Source: Demequina sp.
Lineage (GTDB): Bacteria; Actinomycetota; Actinomycetes; Actinomycetales; Demequinaceae
Length of the DNA stretch: 49,111 bases
Direction: 5' to 3'
NCBI RefSeq assembly: GCF_016278775.1
Contig: NZ_JADQBF010000041.1
Span: 29,499-78,609, forward strand
The position numbers were made by a program, and so were the translations under genes. Below the pieces are notes generated by a model that did no database searches, was not told the origin of the DNA, and saw nothing but the letters and a program-made list of their open reading frames with translations. This document shows positions 1 to 5,842 of the stretch, piece by piece. Within the stretch, counting starts at the first letter, position 1. The number at the start of each line of letters is the position of its first letter.

Positions 1-54
1 GACCTCGGCATCGTCGGCGACCTCGGCATCGTCGGCGACCTCGGCATCGTCGGC
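1..54. repeat. 18-bp tandem repeat, three copies, at the parB 3' end
   Basis: Three exact head-to-tail copies of gacctcggcatcgtcggc fill positions 1-54 and continue to the window edge, so the true copy number is unknown. Read on the minus strand they encode repeated Ala-Asp-Asp-Ala-Glu-Val in the C-terminal part of the ParB-like protein. The array stays in frame, so it is an acidic coding repeat that can change length in six-residue steps. Confidence 0.9.
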
Positions 55-1536
55 GGTCTCCTGAGCACCGTCCTTGGTGGGCGCGGTCGCGAGGTGCTCC
101 ACGCCGTCGGTCAGCATCTGCTGCTCGAGGTCGTGCAGCTGGTGCCCATGCTCTGTCAGCGTCCTCAGGTACAACACGACCAAGCCGACGTCGACCAAAG
201 ACAGCGTCGGGTAGGGGTTGGCGAGGTAGTCACCCAGAGGCTCGTCAAGCATCAGCAATGTGGTGAGGGTGAGCAGCGCGAAGTGGTTCTCGGGGAGCAC
301 CGCGTCCTCCGGCAGCGCGGATCCCGGCGACGTGTCCCACAGCAGGGTCGTGTCGTGCTCATCGTCGTCACGTAGGAGCAGCGCACGTGCGACGTCGACG
401 GCGACGGCCGCGAGCGCCGCATACGTGGGGGCGGTGTCGACGCCCTGGGCGGTCAGGGTGTGGAGCAACCATTGGCGGCGGTCCGTGTTAGCGGTCTCGA
501 TCGCTGCACGTGCCGCGGCGAACTCCGCAAGACGGGCAGCGTGCTCTTCACGTTGCTGGGCGATCTCGGCTTGCCTGGCGGGATCGTCGTCCTTGTTGGC
601 GAACACGTCAGGGTGGTGCTTCTCAGGGTCCGCACACAGGTGGGAGCCCCAGCGCAGGGCGTTCTCGCACCAGTCCTTGCTGGTTCCGGTGATGTGGACC
701 TCGGCGCCGGGGCAGTGAGCATGCTCGGCGTGGGAGATTCCCATGGGTCCGATGCTGCGCGGGTCGTTGTAGCCGATCATCTGGCGCGACACGATCAGCT
801 TGTAGCCTGCCGCCTGCAGGTCGGTCTTCGCCTTCTCGAGCGCCTGGCGTTCCGAGACGACGCGCTTGGCCTCGCCCACGACGACGTCGACCATGGCGTG
901 CGGGTTCTCCAGCTTGCGGAGGTTGTCCTCCCAGACGTCCGGGTAGGCGTCCTTCCACTCCGCAAAGTGCAGGGCGTCCTCGATTGTCAACTGGTGCTGG
1001 TCCACGTAGCGGCGCACCGGTTCAGGCATGCCGGCGATGCGCAGGCGGGTCTCGACGGTGTTCTTCGCCCGGCCGGTGCGGCGCACGATCGTGGCCTTCG
1101 GGACGCCGAGGTCGAGTAGGCCTTGGTAGCCGTCGCCCTCTTCGGAGATCGTCAGGTCGATGCGTTGCAGGTTCTCGACCAGCATCACCTCGAGCTGCTC
1201 GGTTTCGTCCATGTCGTCGTCGACGAGCGCGGGCACCGTGGTGCGGCCCGCAACCTTCGCCGCTGCAATGCGGCGGTGGCCGGCGACGGTGAGGTAGCGG
1301 CCCTCGTCGTCAGGGTGCGGCACCACCGTGGCGGGTTGCTTCACACCGTGGGCCCGGATCGACTCAGCCAACTCGCCCAGTTCACCCAAGTCGCGGCGAG
1401 GGTTGCGCGGGTGCGGGTCGATCCGGTCGATCGGGATATCGTGCACCAGGGTGGTGCCAGCGGCGAGAGAGTCCATCGCCTTCGATGACGCCGTCTTCTT
1501 GTCAACGGCCTTGACGGGTGTGCGCTTGGTGGCCAT
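1..1536 (-). CDS. ParB/Spo0J-family (ParB-N domain) protein, 3' end cut by window edge
   Basis: At least 512 residues are visible and the frame is open to the left edge, so the C-terminus is missing. Residues about 33-125 form a ParB N-terminal domain: a DPHPRNPR segment near residue 40, GHRRIAAA at 86-93 (counterpart of the GERR CTP-binding box) and ENLQR at 121-125. A KorB/ParB-like HTH follows to about residue 170. The rest is not the usual short ParB dimer domain but a long helical region ending in acidic ADDAEV repeats. The ATG has AAAGGG eight bases upstream. It is the last visible gene of an overlapping minus-strand operon in what looks like a mobile element. The likely role is partitioning, plasmid-style maintenance or transcriptional control of that element. 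No ParA is seen, so this is not the chromosomal parAB locus. Confidence 0.85.
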   Translation of the reverse strand, partial: MATKRTPVKAVDKKTASSKAMDSLAAGTTLVHDIPIDRIDPHPRNPRRDLGELGELAESIRAHGVKQPATVVPHPDDEGRYLTVAGHRRIAAAKVAGRTTVPALVDDDMDETEQLEVMLVENLQRIDLTISEEGDGYQGLLDLGVPKATIVRRTGRAKNTVETRLRIAGMPEPVRRYVDQHQLTIEDALHFAEWKDAYPDVWEDNLRKLENPHAMVDVVVGEAKRVVSERQALEKAKTDLQAAGYKLIVSRQMIGYNDPRSIGPMGISHAEHAHCPGAEVHITGTSKDWCENALRWGSHLCADPEKHHPDVFANKDDDPARQAEIAQQREEHAARLAEFAAARAAIETANTDRRQWLLHTLTAQGVDTAPTYAALAAVAVDVARALLLRDDDEHDTTLLWDTSPGSALPEDAVLPENHFALLTLTTLLMLDEPLGDYLANPYPTLSLVDVGLVVLYLRTLTEHGHQLHDLEQQMLTDGVEHLATAPTKDGAQETADDAEVADDAEVADDAEV

Positions 1537-1572
1537 GGGCTAGGCCCTTTCCGTGTTGGGTGGGTGTGCGGG

Positions 1573-1854
1573 TTAGTAGGCGCGGACGCGGTCGCGTCCA
1601 CGCCGCGGGCGGGCATGAGGGCGAGGGCACACCGACAGGTGGTTGATCGCCATGTGTTCCTCGTGGAAGTTGAAGGGCTCCTTGACCGTGATCGGGCGGG
1701 CGTACCAACCACCGGCCGGGTTGTCCCAGATCGCCCACGACGCACGCGGGTCCTTCTTGTCTGCCGGCGACGGCGGATTGATCGGGACCCGCTTACCCGT
1801 GTCCGGGTTGTACGCGAACTCGATCTCTGCGTTGCATCCCCTGCACTTAGCCAC
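1573..1854 (-). CDS. small putative zinc-binding protein
   Basis: This is a 93-residue protein. It opens with a CRGC knuckle (residues 4-7), and its middle is rich in Trp, Asn and Pro. A later His/Cys group (HEEH, NH and VCP near residues 68-80) could complete a metal site. The C-terminus is Arg-rich. The GTG start is supported by AGGAGG nine bases upstream; the longer upstream frame has no such site. It overlaps the preceding gene by eight bases and lies 36 bases before the parB-like gene. I do not recognise a named family. Small CxxC proteins like this are common in actinobacterial prophages and integrative elements, which fits the setting. Confidence 0.7.
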   Translation of the reverse strand: MAKCRGCNAEIEFAYNPDTGKRVPINPPSPADKKDPRASWAIWDNPAGGWYARPITVKEPFNFHEEHMAINHLSVCPRPHARPRRGRDRVRAY

Positions 1855-2161
1855 GTGCCGACACCTCCTCCAGGAGACGGTCCGCACACTTGCGCAGCGT
1901 CTCCGCCTCGGCTTGCAAACCAGCCCACGTCTCGTCGTCCAACACCTCATCCATCCCGCGGCGCAACAACACACGGGCCTCCGTGCGCCACAGGCGGGCA
2001 AGACGGCGCAGTTGGTAGCGCCGACGCCACTCGACCTTCGATGAACTGGCCGTTGCCGGGTCGACAAGACCCTGGCGAACCATGACCTTGATCTGCCACG
2101 GATCGAGCGCGATGCCCATCGCCGGAAGGTTCGCCATCAGCTGCTCCTCCGAGAGCATCAC
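1847..2161 (-). CDS. hypothetical helical protein of the mobile element
   Basis: The product is 104 residues, mostly alpha-helical, rich in Arg, Glu and Leu, and has no membrane segment or signal peptide. The ATG overlaps the stop of the upstream gene in an ATGA arrangement, so the two are translationally coupled; a second Met follows directly. The stop overlaps the start of the zinc-knuckle gene by eight bases. An N-terminal segment (residues about 5-40, with LDPWQIKVM) could be a small winged or helix-hairpin domain. Function is unknown. The close coupling suggests it works together with the other element genes. Confidence 0.65.
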   Translation of the reverse strand: MMLSEEQLMANLPAMGIALDPWQIKVMVRQGLVDPATASSSKVEWRRRYQLRRLARLWRTEARVLLRRGMDEVLDDETWAGLQAEAETLRKCADRLLEEVSARG

Positions 2162-2628
2162 TGCACCCCGACCTGGTTCATCGAGTCCAGGACCGCCTCG
2201 ACCTCACGAGAGGTCTGCACAAGCGGCGCCAACCACGCCTGCGCCAAGTGCCGACGCGGATCCTCCGGAGGAATCGCCGCGAGCGCGGCCATACCCTCCT
2301 GCAGGGCACGCTCGGCGTCCCTGAAACGCTCGACTGCGGACTCCATGCGGCGCAACGCAACGTCCGTCGCGATCCACGCGGGCACGTCCGTCGTCGGTGT
2401 GGGCTCGGGGAGGTGGACGCCACCGCATCCAGTGCGGGGGGTTGCACCGCCGGCAGGAGCAGAGGGGTCGACTGCCGGCGGCACAAGCTCTAGGTAGGTG
2501 GGGCGAACAAACGTCGGCTCCGCTGGAGGGAGTACGCCGCCGATTCCGCTGTTGGGTACGGGTGCGGGCGGCTCAGGCGCGGGCACGAACTTGGGCGGCT
2601 CGAAGCTTCCCCCGTGTTGGCACGTCAT
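2158..2628 (-). CDS. hypothetical protein, Pro-rich N-terminus and helical C-terminus
   Basis: The product is 156 residues. Residues 1-60 are a Pro-rich, low-complexity segment; residues about 85-156 are helical and acidic, possibly a short coiled coil. I chose the ATG at 2628 because it sits exactly in an ATGA overlap with the preceding 43-residue membrane protein; the open frame upstream of it is Arg-rich noise. No known family is evident. The Pro-rich tail plus helical domain suggests a scaffold or interaction protein, but that is only inference. Confidence 0.6.
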   Translation of the reverse strand: MTCQHGGSFEPPKFVPAPEPPAPVPNSGIGGVLPPAEPTFVRPTYLELVPPAVDPSAPAGGATPRTGCGGVHLPEPTPTTDVPAWIATDVALRRMESAVERFRDAERALQEGMAALAAIPPEDPRRHLAQAWLAPLVQTSREVEAVLDSMNQVGVQ

Positions 2629-2756
2629 GGCTGGCCCCCGATGTAGAAGACCGCGGCCGCGGTGCTGAAACCTGCGGCGAGCGAGACTGCGATGACGACG
2701 GCAACAGCACCCCACCCGAAGGTGCGGACTGCGCGGCGACCCGTGCTGTGCCTCAT
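2625..2756 (-). CDS. small single-pass membrane protein (43 residues)
   Basis: The sequence begins MRHSTGRRAVRTFGW, followed by a hydrophobic helix of about 22 residues (positions 16-38) and a short polar tail. The positive N-terminus predicts an inside N-terminus. It overlaps both neighbours by four bases (ATGA at each end). That placement makes it very likely to be real despite its size, because it accounts for every base between the flanking genes. It is probably a small accessory protein of the mobile element. Function is unknown. Confidence 0.6.
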   Translation of the reverse strand: MRHSTGRRAVRTFGWGAVAVVIAVSLAAGFSTAAAVFYIGGQP

Positions 2757-3154
2757 GAGGTCGCCCCGCCGCGCTTGATGAAGAACGGGAGCGGGGAGAA
2801 GCCGACGCCCTCTTCAAACTGCAGGTGATGCGCGGTGTAGAGCTCGAAGAACTCGCGACGCTGCGCCTCGGACAGGTGTTGGAAGTAGAACTTCGCGCGC
2901 ACCGGGGCCGTGACGTACACCTTGTAGTTCTTGTGGGTGGCGCTGAGCACGGCTCCGTCTCGCACGAGGCGCATGAAGTCGTCCGGCGGCAGCGATCCGC
3001 AGTATGTGCATCCGCGTTGCTGACCGATCAGCCCGTGGCGCTCGGCGTAGGAGTCGGCAGGCTTGTCACTCTTCCGGGTCCAGAACACGCCGCCCGGAAG
3101 CGCACCCACCTCAGCACGACGTGGGCAGTGGAACCGCTCTACGCGCCCGAACAT
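2753..3154 (-). CDS. hypothetical phage/ICE-type protein with CxxC motif
   Basis: The product is 133 residues and the first gene of the overlapping minus-strand operon. It has an early Cys (HCPRR), a central CTYCGSLPPDDF segment near residues 49-60 and an aromatic-rich region around KNYKVYV. CxxC plus the neighbouring Cys and His residues suggest a zinc-stabilised fold. The ATG at 3154 has a GAGGTG element upstream and the stop overlaps the next ATG. Proteins with this CTYCGSLPPDDF signature occur, as far as I recall, in actinophage and prophage genomes; no function is established here. Confidence 0.65.
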   Translation of the reverse strand: MFGRVERFHCPRRAEVGALPGGVFWTRKSDKPADSYAERHGLIGQQRGCTYCGSLPPDDFMRLVRDGAVLSATHKNYKVYVTAPVRAKFYFQHLSEAQRREFFELYTAHHLQFEEGVGFSPLPFFIKRGGATS

Positions 3155-3165
3155 CACGCCACCTC

Positions 3166-3194
3166 GTGACGGGCCGCGAGCGCAGCGGTAGCGT
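3166..3194 (+). promoter_or_regulatory. promoter of the 3223 gene
   Basis: GTGACG at 3166-3171 and TAGCGT at 3189-3194 are separated by 17 bases, matching an actinobacterial housekeeping promoter. Transcription would begin near 3201 and leave a leader of about 22 bases that contains the GAGAGGGG ribosome-binding site. The divergent operon starting at 3154 must have its own promoter in the same short gap. Confidence 0.45.
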
Positions 3195-3222
3195 GAGGGG
3201 CATCCGGCGAGAGGGGTTCGAC

Positions 3223-3723
3223 GTGGGGTTGTTTGGGAAGCGGCGCAGAGAGCCGACGCCCGCGGAGATCGCGGCGCACAAGGCGGAGGTGCGGGCGCAC
3301 CTTGCACGCGTCGACGCTGCGCGGAAGGTCAAGCAGGCGGGCACCGTGGTGGTTGAGGCGGGTAGCGACCGTCGGGTGGGAACTGTGAGCCCTGGAGAGG
3401 CCTCCATGCTCAGCGTCAATGGCAGTGGCGCCTGGGCGTACCAGCGAGTCCTTGGTTGGGATGAGCGTCCGGTGACTGCAACGCTTCGACTGCTGCGCAG
3501 CACCAAAGAGCCAGAGGTCTCCGTCTACGTCGGCGGACGCAAGGTGGGTTGGCTCAACGAGAAGAACAGCGCCTGCGTCGGGGACCACATTCGCAACGAT
3601 GCGCCGGACACCTTGGAGATCAGAGTGCCTGGACGTGTCGTCGTCCACACGAATGGCGTCGAGCGTCACGCCTCGCTGCTGGTCGAGGATCCGGCAACCA
3701 GCGACCCGGGGCCGCGCAACTAG
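3223..3723 (+). CDS. hypothetical protein of the mobile element
   Basis: The product is 166 residues. The GTG start at 3223 has GAGAGGGG six to seven bases upstream and gives the N-terminus VGLFGKRRREPTP. A basic coiled or helical stretch (residues 10-40) precedes a beta-rich domain (about 45-160) containing VSVYVGGRKVGWLNE, a pattern that could belong to a HIRAN-like or other small beta-barrel fold; this is only a resemblance. No catalytic motif is visible. It is transcribed away from the parB operon and towards the xis-like gene, and ends eight bases short of that gene's stop. Confidence 0.6.
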   Translation: MGLFGKRRREPTPAEIAAHKAEVRAHLARVDAARKVKQAGTVVVEAGSDRRVGTVSPGEASMLSVNGSGAWAYQRVLGWDERPVTATLRLLRSTKEPEVSVYVGGRKVGWLNEKNSACVGDHIRNDAPDTLEIRVPGRVVVHTNGVERHASLLVEDPATSDPGPRN

Positions 3724-3731
3724 CCGGGCCA

Positions 3732-3971
3732 CTATGCCACCCCCGACATGCGGTCGATGCGTGCCTGTAGTTCCGCGCGGCGCTGAGCCGCGAGCGCCTC
3801 GACATCGGACTCGTCGAAGAGGTAGCCACCGACTCGGCCGGGGAGCTTCCGGATGTAGCGCAGTTTGCCGGTCTCTGCCAGCCTGCGGACAGTGGATGGC
3901 TCGACGCCCAACAGTCGGGCCGCTCTCCCCGTTTGAACAATTTCACCCGTTTGGTCCATGTCGGTCATCAT
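3732..3971 (-). CDS. excisionase-like HTH (MerR/BldC-type) protein
   Basis: The product is 79 residues. Residues 10-65 form a winged HTH of the excisionase/MerR N-terminal type: GRAARLLGVEPSTVRRLAETG, then a wing and SDVEALAAQR. This size and fold match recombination directionality factors of integrative elements, and also small regulators such as BldC. Three Met codons are possible (3971, 3968, 3959). On the minus strand TTGACA at 3995-3990 stands 17 bases before CATGAT, which would make the 3959 ATG leaderless. The position next to the tRNA-Arg attachment site supports an excision role. Confidence 0.7.
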   Translation of the reverse strand: MMTDMDQTGEIVQTGRAARLLGVEPSTVRRLAETGKLRYIRKLPGRVGGYLFDESDVEALAAQRRAELQARIDRMSGVA

Positions 3972-4036
3972 GGTGGCTCATGCGTTGCGTGTCAAGCGAA
4001 TTGCTCATCTGCGGCGTGTCGCCGCTTTGATTGATA

Positions 4037-4065
4037 TTGACCAACTAGCGCACATGCGCTAGTTT
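4037..4065 (+). promoter_or_regulatory. promoter with embedded perfect operator for the XRE gene
   Basis: TTGACC at 4037-4042 and TAGTTT at 4060-4065 are 17 bases apart. The spacer and the -10 together hold a perfect inverted repeat at 4043-4064: AACTAGCGC, four bases, GCGCTAGTT. A dimeric repressor bound here would block polymerase directly. The nearest regulator is the XRE protein just downstream, so autorepression is the simplest reading, with possible control of the divergent xis-like gene. Confidence 0.65.
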
Positions 4066-4096
4066 GAAGACACCACGTGAAGAGGAGGTGGTCTGC

Positions 4097-4405
4097 ATGA
4101 TTCCGGACATCGATGTCCCGGTGCGGTTGCGCGTTGCGCGCGAGCAAAGCGGCTACGACGGGAAGCAGGCCGAGTTTGCGAGACTCATTGGTATCGGCGC
4201 GACGACTCTGACGCGCTACGAGAAGGGGTACAGCAGGCCCAAGCCGATTGTTGTCAAGGCTTGGGCTCTGGCGACCGGCGTGCCACTTGAGTGGATTCTC
4301 TACGGAGTCGTGCCGGAGCACGAGCGGGCCGACGTGGGCGAGTTGCGAGCCGTAGGAGGTAAGCGCGCCCGGAGGGATTCGAACCCCCAACCTTCTGATC
4401 CGTAG
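4097..4405 (+). CDS. XRE-family (cI-like) HTH repressor whose C-terminus runs into tRNA-Arg
   Basis: The product is 102 residues. Residues about 10-66 are an XRE helix-turn-helix domain (LRVAREQSG, QAEFARLIGIGATTLTRYEKG, then LATGVPLEWILYG). The ATG at 4097 has AGAGGAGG seven bases before it; an in-frame TTG at 4064 lies in the promoter and is not used. The last 13 or so residues (RDSNPQPSDP) are translated from the antisense of the tRNA-Arg 3' half. Such an ending means the gene abuts the integration junction of a mobile element. It probably keeps the element quiescent. Confidence 0.8.
   Translation: MIPDIDVPVRLRVAREQSGYDGKQAEFARLIGIGATTLTRYEKGYSRPKPIVVKAWALATGVPLEWILYGVVPEHERADVGELRAVGGKRARRDSNPQPSDP
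4364..4405. other. probable attachment site (att) in the tRNA-Arg 3' half
   Basis: The tRNA-Arg 3' end faces left, where xis-like, repressor and parB-like element genes begin at once, the standard geometry for tyrosine-recombinase integration. The exact core cannot be set because the other junction lies outside the window; the bounds given are simply the tRNA part read through by the repressor gene. Confidence 0.5.
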
Positions 4406-4436
4406 TCAGATGCTCTATCCGTTGAGCTACGGGCGC
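4364..4436 (-). tRNA. tRNA-Arg (anticodon ACG)
   Basis: This is a 73-base cloverleaf. The acceptor arms are GCGCCCG and CGGGCGC with discriminator G, the D-arm has TAGCTCAACGG, the anticodon loop CTACGGA sits between TCTGA and TCAGA, and the T-arm contains GTTCGAATC. The loop reads ACG at positions 34-36, so it decodes CGN Arg codons through inosine. CCA is not encoded. Its 3' end overlaps the end of the XRE gene on the other strand. Confidence 0.95.
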
Positions 4437-4496
4437 ACGGCCCGGAGGGCCGAGAAACGAGTATAGCGGTTCGTCGTGTGGTGCCGAACCCGACAG

Positions 4497-4587
4497 CGGA
4501 GACGGTGGGATTTGAACCCACGGAGGGCTTTAACACCCTCACGGTCTTAGCAGGACCGCGCACTAGGCCGGACTATGCGACGTCTCC
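4497..4587 (-). tRNA. tRNA-Ser (anticodon GCT)
   Basis: This is a 91-base tRNA with a long variable arm, as expected for serine. The acceptor arms are GGAGACG and CGTCTCC with discriminator G, and the anticodon loop is CTGCTAA between CGGTC and GACCG. It decodes AGC/AGT. CCA is not encoded. Confidence 0.95.
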
Positions 4588-4689
4588 TAGGTACTTCTTG
4601 TACGGCCACCCAGGATACCGGGCTGCGGGACACTCGCGAAACCGCGGCGGCGACGGGCGGGTGATGGGGCCACCCGTCGCCTGACGCGG

Positions 4690-4779
4690 TTAGCAGCAGC
4701 CGCTGTCGCAGCAGCCATCCTCGCAACAGCCTCCTGCACCAGCGCCGTCACAACATCCGTTGACATTCTCGAGCTCCAT
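4690..4779 (-). CDS. 29-residue Cys-rich (metallothionein-like) peptide
   Basis: The reading frame encodes MELENVNG followed by four Cys-Cys pairs separated by Gly, Asp, Glu and Ser, ending in CC and then TAA. Eight of 29 residues are Cys. GGGAGG stands eight bases before the ATG, an excellent ribosome-binding site. It is divergent from the arsR gene across an AT-rich 87-base gap with inverted repeats. Four vicinal dithiols suit binding of As(III), Cd(II) or another soft metal. A role as a small cytosolic metal or arsenite sequestering peptide, derepressed through ArsR, is inferred. I know of no named family for it. Confidence 0.7.
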   Translation of the reverse strand: MELENVNGCCDGAGAGGCCEDGCCDSGCC

Positions 4780-4804
4780 CGTCCACACCTCCCTTCGATA
4801 TTCA

Positions 4805-4835
4805 TCTAATAGCGAGAGATTGCCTTATCATTAGA
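4805..4835. promoter_or_regulatory. divergent arsR / Cys-peptide regulatory region
   Basis: TCTAAT at 4805-4810 and ATTAGA at 4830-4835 form an inverted repeat with a 19-base spacer, in an AT-rich gap that stands out from the GC-rich surroundings. A good -10 for arsR, TATCAT (4826-4831), overlaps the right arm. On the minus strand TTGACA (4845-4840) could serve the Cys-rich gene. A 10-base palindrome, TCTCATGAGA, follows at 4847-4856. These fit ArsR binding, but the exact operator is not defined. Confidence 0.5.
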
Positions 4836-4866
4836 CGCTTGTCAAATCTCATGAGAGAATGCATGC

Positions 4867-5244
4867 ATGCCTCGCACCCTGCCCATCGTCAACACCACCG
4901 CACCGATGTGCTGCTCGCCCATCGGCGAGCACTCAGAAGACCCCGCTGCGGACGCCCTGCAGATCGCTACTCGCCTCAAGGCGCTCGCTGACCCCAGCCG
5001 CGTGCGCATCGTCCAGGAACTGGCATGTTGCGAAGGTCACGAGATGACCACCACTGAAGCGGGCGCCCTACTGGGAGTGAGCGAGGCCACCGCAAACCAT
5101 CACCTCAAGCGCCTGCAGCAGGCCGGTATCCTGGCGCCACGGCGCGACGCCCAGAAGGTGTACTACCACCTGGATCTCGGCGCACTGCGTCAGCTGGGTG
5201 CGGTGCTGCAAGTACGCTGCTCAGCGAACTGCCACTGCTCGTAA
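4867..5244 (+). CDS. arsR: ArsR-family metalloregulator, probably arsenite-sensing
   Basis: The product is 125 residues with an ArsR/SmtB winged helix: LKALADPSRVRIVQELA, then the recognition helix SEATANHHLKRLQQAGIL. Cys15 and Cys16 near the N-terminus and Cys54/Cys55 in the ELACC segment reproduce the C15-C16-C55 As(III) site described for Corynebacterium glutamicum ArsR. Unusually, the C-terminus adds three more Cys (CSANCHCS). The ATG at 4867 is preferred over an out-of-frame ATG at 4863; the ribosome-binding site is weak (GAGAG). It would repress itself and the divergent Cys-rich peptide until metal binds. No arsenite pump or reductase is nearby. A Cd/Pb sensor is an alternative. Confidence 0.8.
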   Translation: MPRTLPIVNTTAPMCCSPIGEHSEDPAADALQIATRLKALADPSRVRIVQELACCEGHEMTTTEAGALLGVSEATANHHLKRLQQAGILAPRRDAQKVYYHLDLGALRQLGAVLQVRCSANCHCS

Positions 5245-5269
5245 GGCTCGCGCGAACCCGCGCTAGGAG

Positions 5270-5357
5270 CGGAGAGTGCGGGATTCGAACCCGCGGAGGC
5301 GGGTTACGCCTCAACAGTTTTCAAGACTGTCACCTTCGGCCGCTCGGTCAACTCTCC
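5270..5357 (-). tRNA. tRNA-Ser (anticodon TGA)
   Basis: This is an 88-base tRNA with the long serine variable arm. The acceptor arms are GGAGAGT and ACTCTCC with discriminator G. The anticodon loop CTTGAAA lies between ACAGT and ACTGT, and the T-arm contains GTTCGAATC. It decodes TCA and related TCN codons. Its 5' ten bases overlap the end of the PIN-domain gene on the same strand. Confidence 0.95.
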
Positions 5358-5800
5358 TTGACGCCCGCAACAGGCGACGCGGAGCCATTGTGCCAGCCCT
5401 CGGGCATGCCCGGAGTCACCACGCCCAACTGGTACAACTCGGCCACTCGAGCCAACTCCGCGTCATATGTGGCGATCGCGTCGACCTCCGGGTGCGTTAC
5501 GGCCGCTCCGAGGTGAAGCGCGGCGAACGGCTTGAGCACGCTCGCGGCATGTGTCGAGACGTTCACGTTCTCGTCAGAGAAGCGGATCACCGGCACCCTT
5601 GCCTTGACGCGCTCCACGATCTGGAAGGCCCTTCCCTTGGTCTCTCGAGTCGACAACTCGGCCGCCTGGCGCAGTTCCGTGAAACCCAACTGCGTCGTGG
5701 CCAACTCGCTCAGTCGCGGAACGGCCCAACCGTTCCACTCCTCGTAGAAGCGCACCCCCGGCAGAAACCGAATGAGCGCAGAGCCGTCGACATAGATCAC
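5348..5800 (-). CDS. PIN-domain protein (VapC-like), probably lacking one catalytic Asp
   Basis: The product is 150 residues with a PIN fold: N-terminal MIYVDGSAL (Asp5), TELRQAAEL (Glu42), FAALHLGAA near 92-100 and VDAIATYDAELA (Asp107, Asp113). In typical VapC toxins the third segment reads DALHLA; here the Asp is Ala93, so nuclease activity may be reduced or lost. The start is GTG at 5800 after TGAGGGC. No antitoxin gene is adjacent, unlike in most vapBC pairs. The last residues are encoded by bases shared with tRNA-Ser. It could be a degenerate or solitary PIN protein. Confidence 0.75.
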   Translation of the reverse strand: MIYVDGSALIRFLPGVRFYEEWNGWAVPRLSELATTQLGFTELRQAAELSTRETKGRAFQIVERVKARVPVIRFSDENVNVSTHAASVLKPFAALHLGAAVTHPEVDAIATYDAELARVAELYQLGVVTPGMPEGWHNGSASPVAGVKES

Positions 5801-5842
5801 GCCCTCAAGCGTATCGGGGCACGCTACCGCGCGGGGCCTCCA

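Noticed and set aside
1-54. Possible CRISPR array
   Set aside because: The copies are contiguous with no spacers, and they are in frame with the ParB-like gene.
4064-4096. TTG start for the XRE gene
   Set aside because: It overlaps the -10 and operator and lacks a ribosome-binding site, while ATG 4097 has AGAGGAGG at ideal spacing.
4437-4496. Second attachment site between tRNA-Arg and tRNA-Ser
   Set aside because: The 60 bases show no repeat of either tRNA and look like a plain tRNA spacer.
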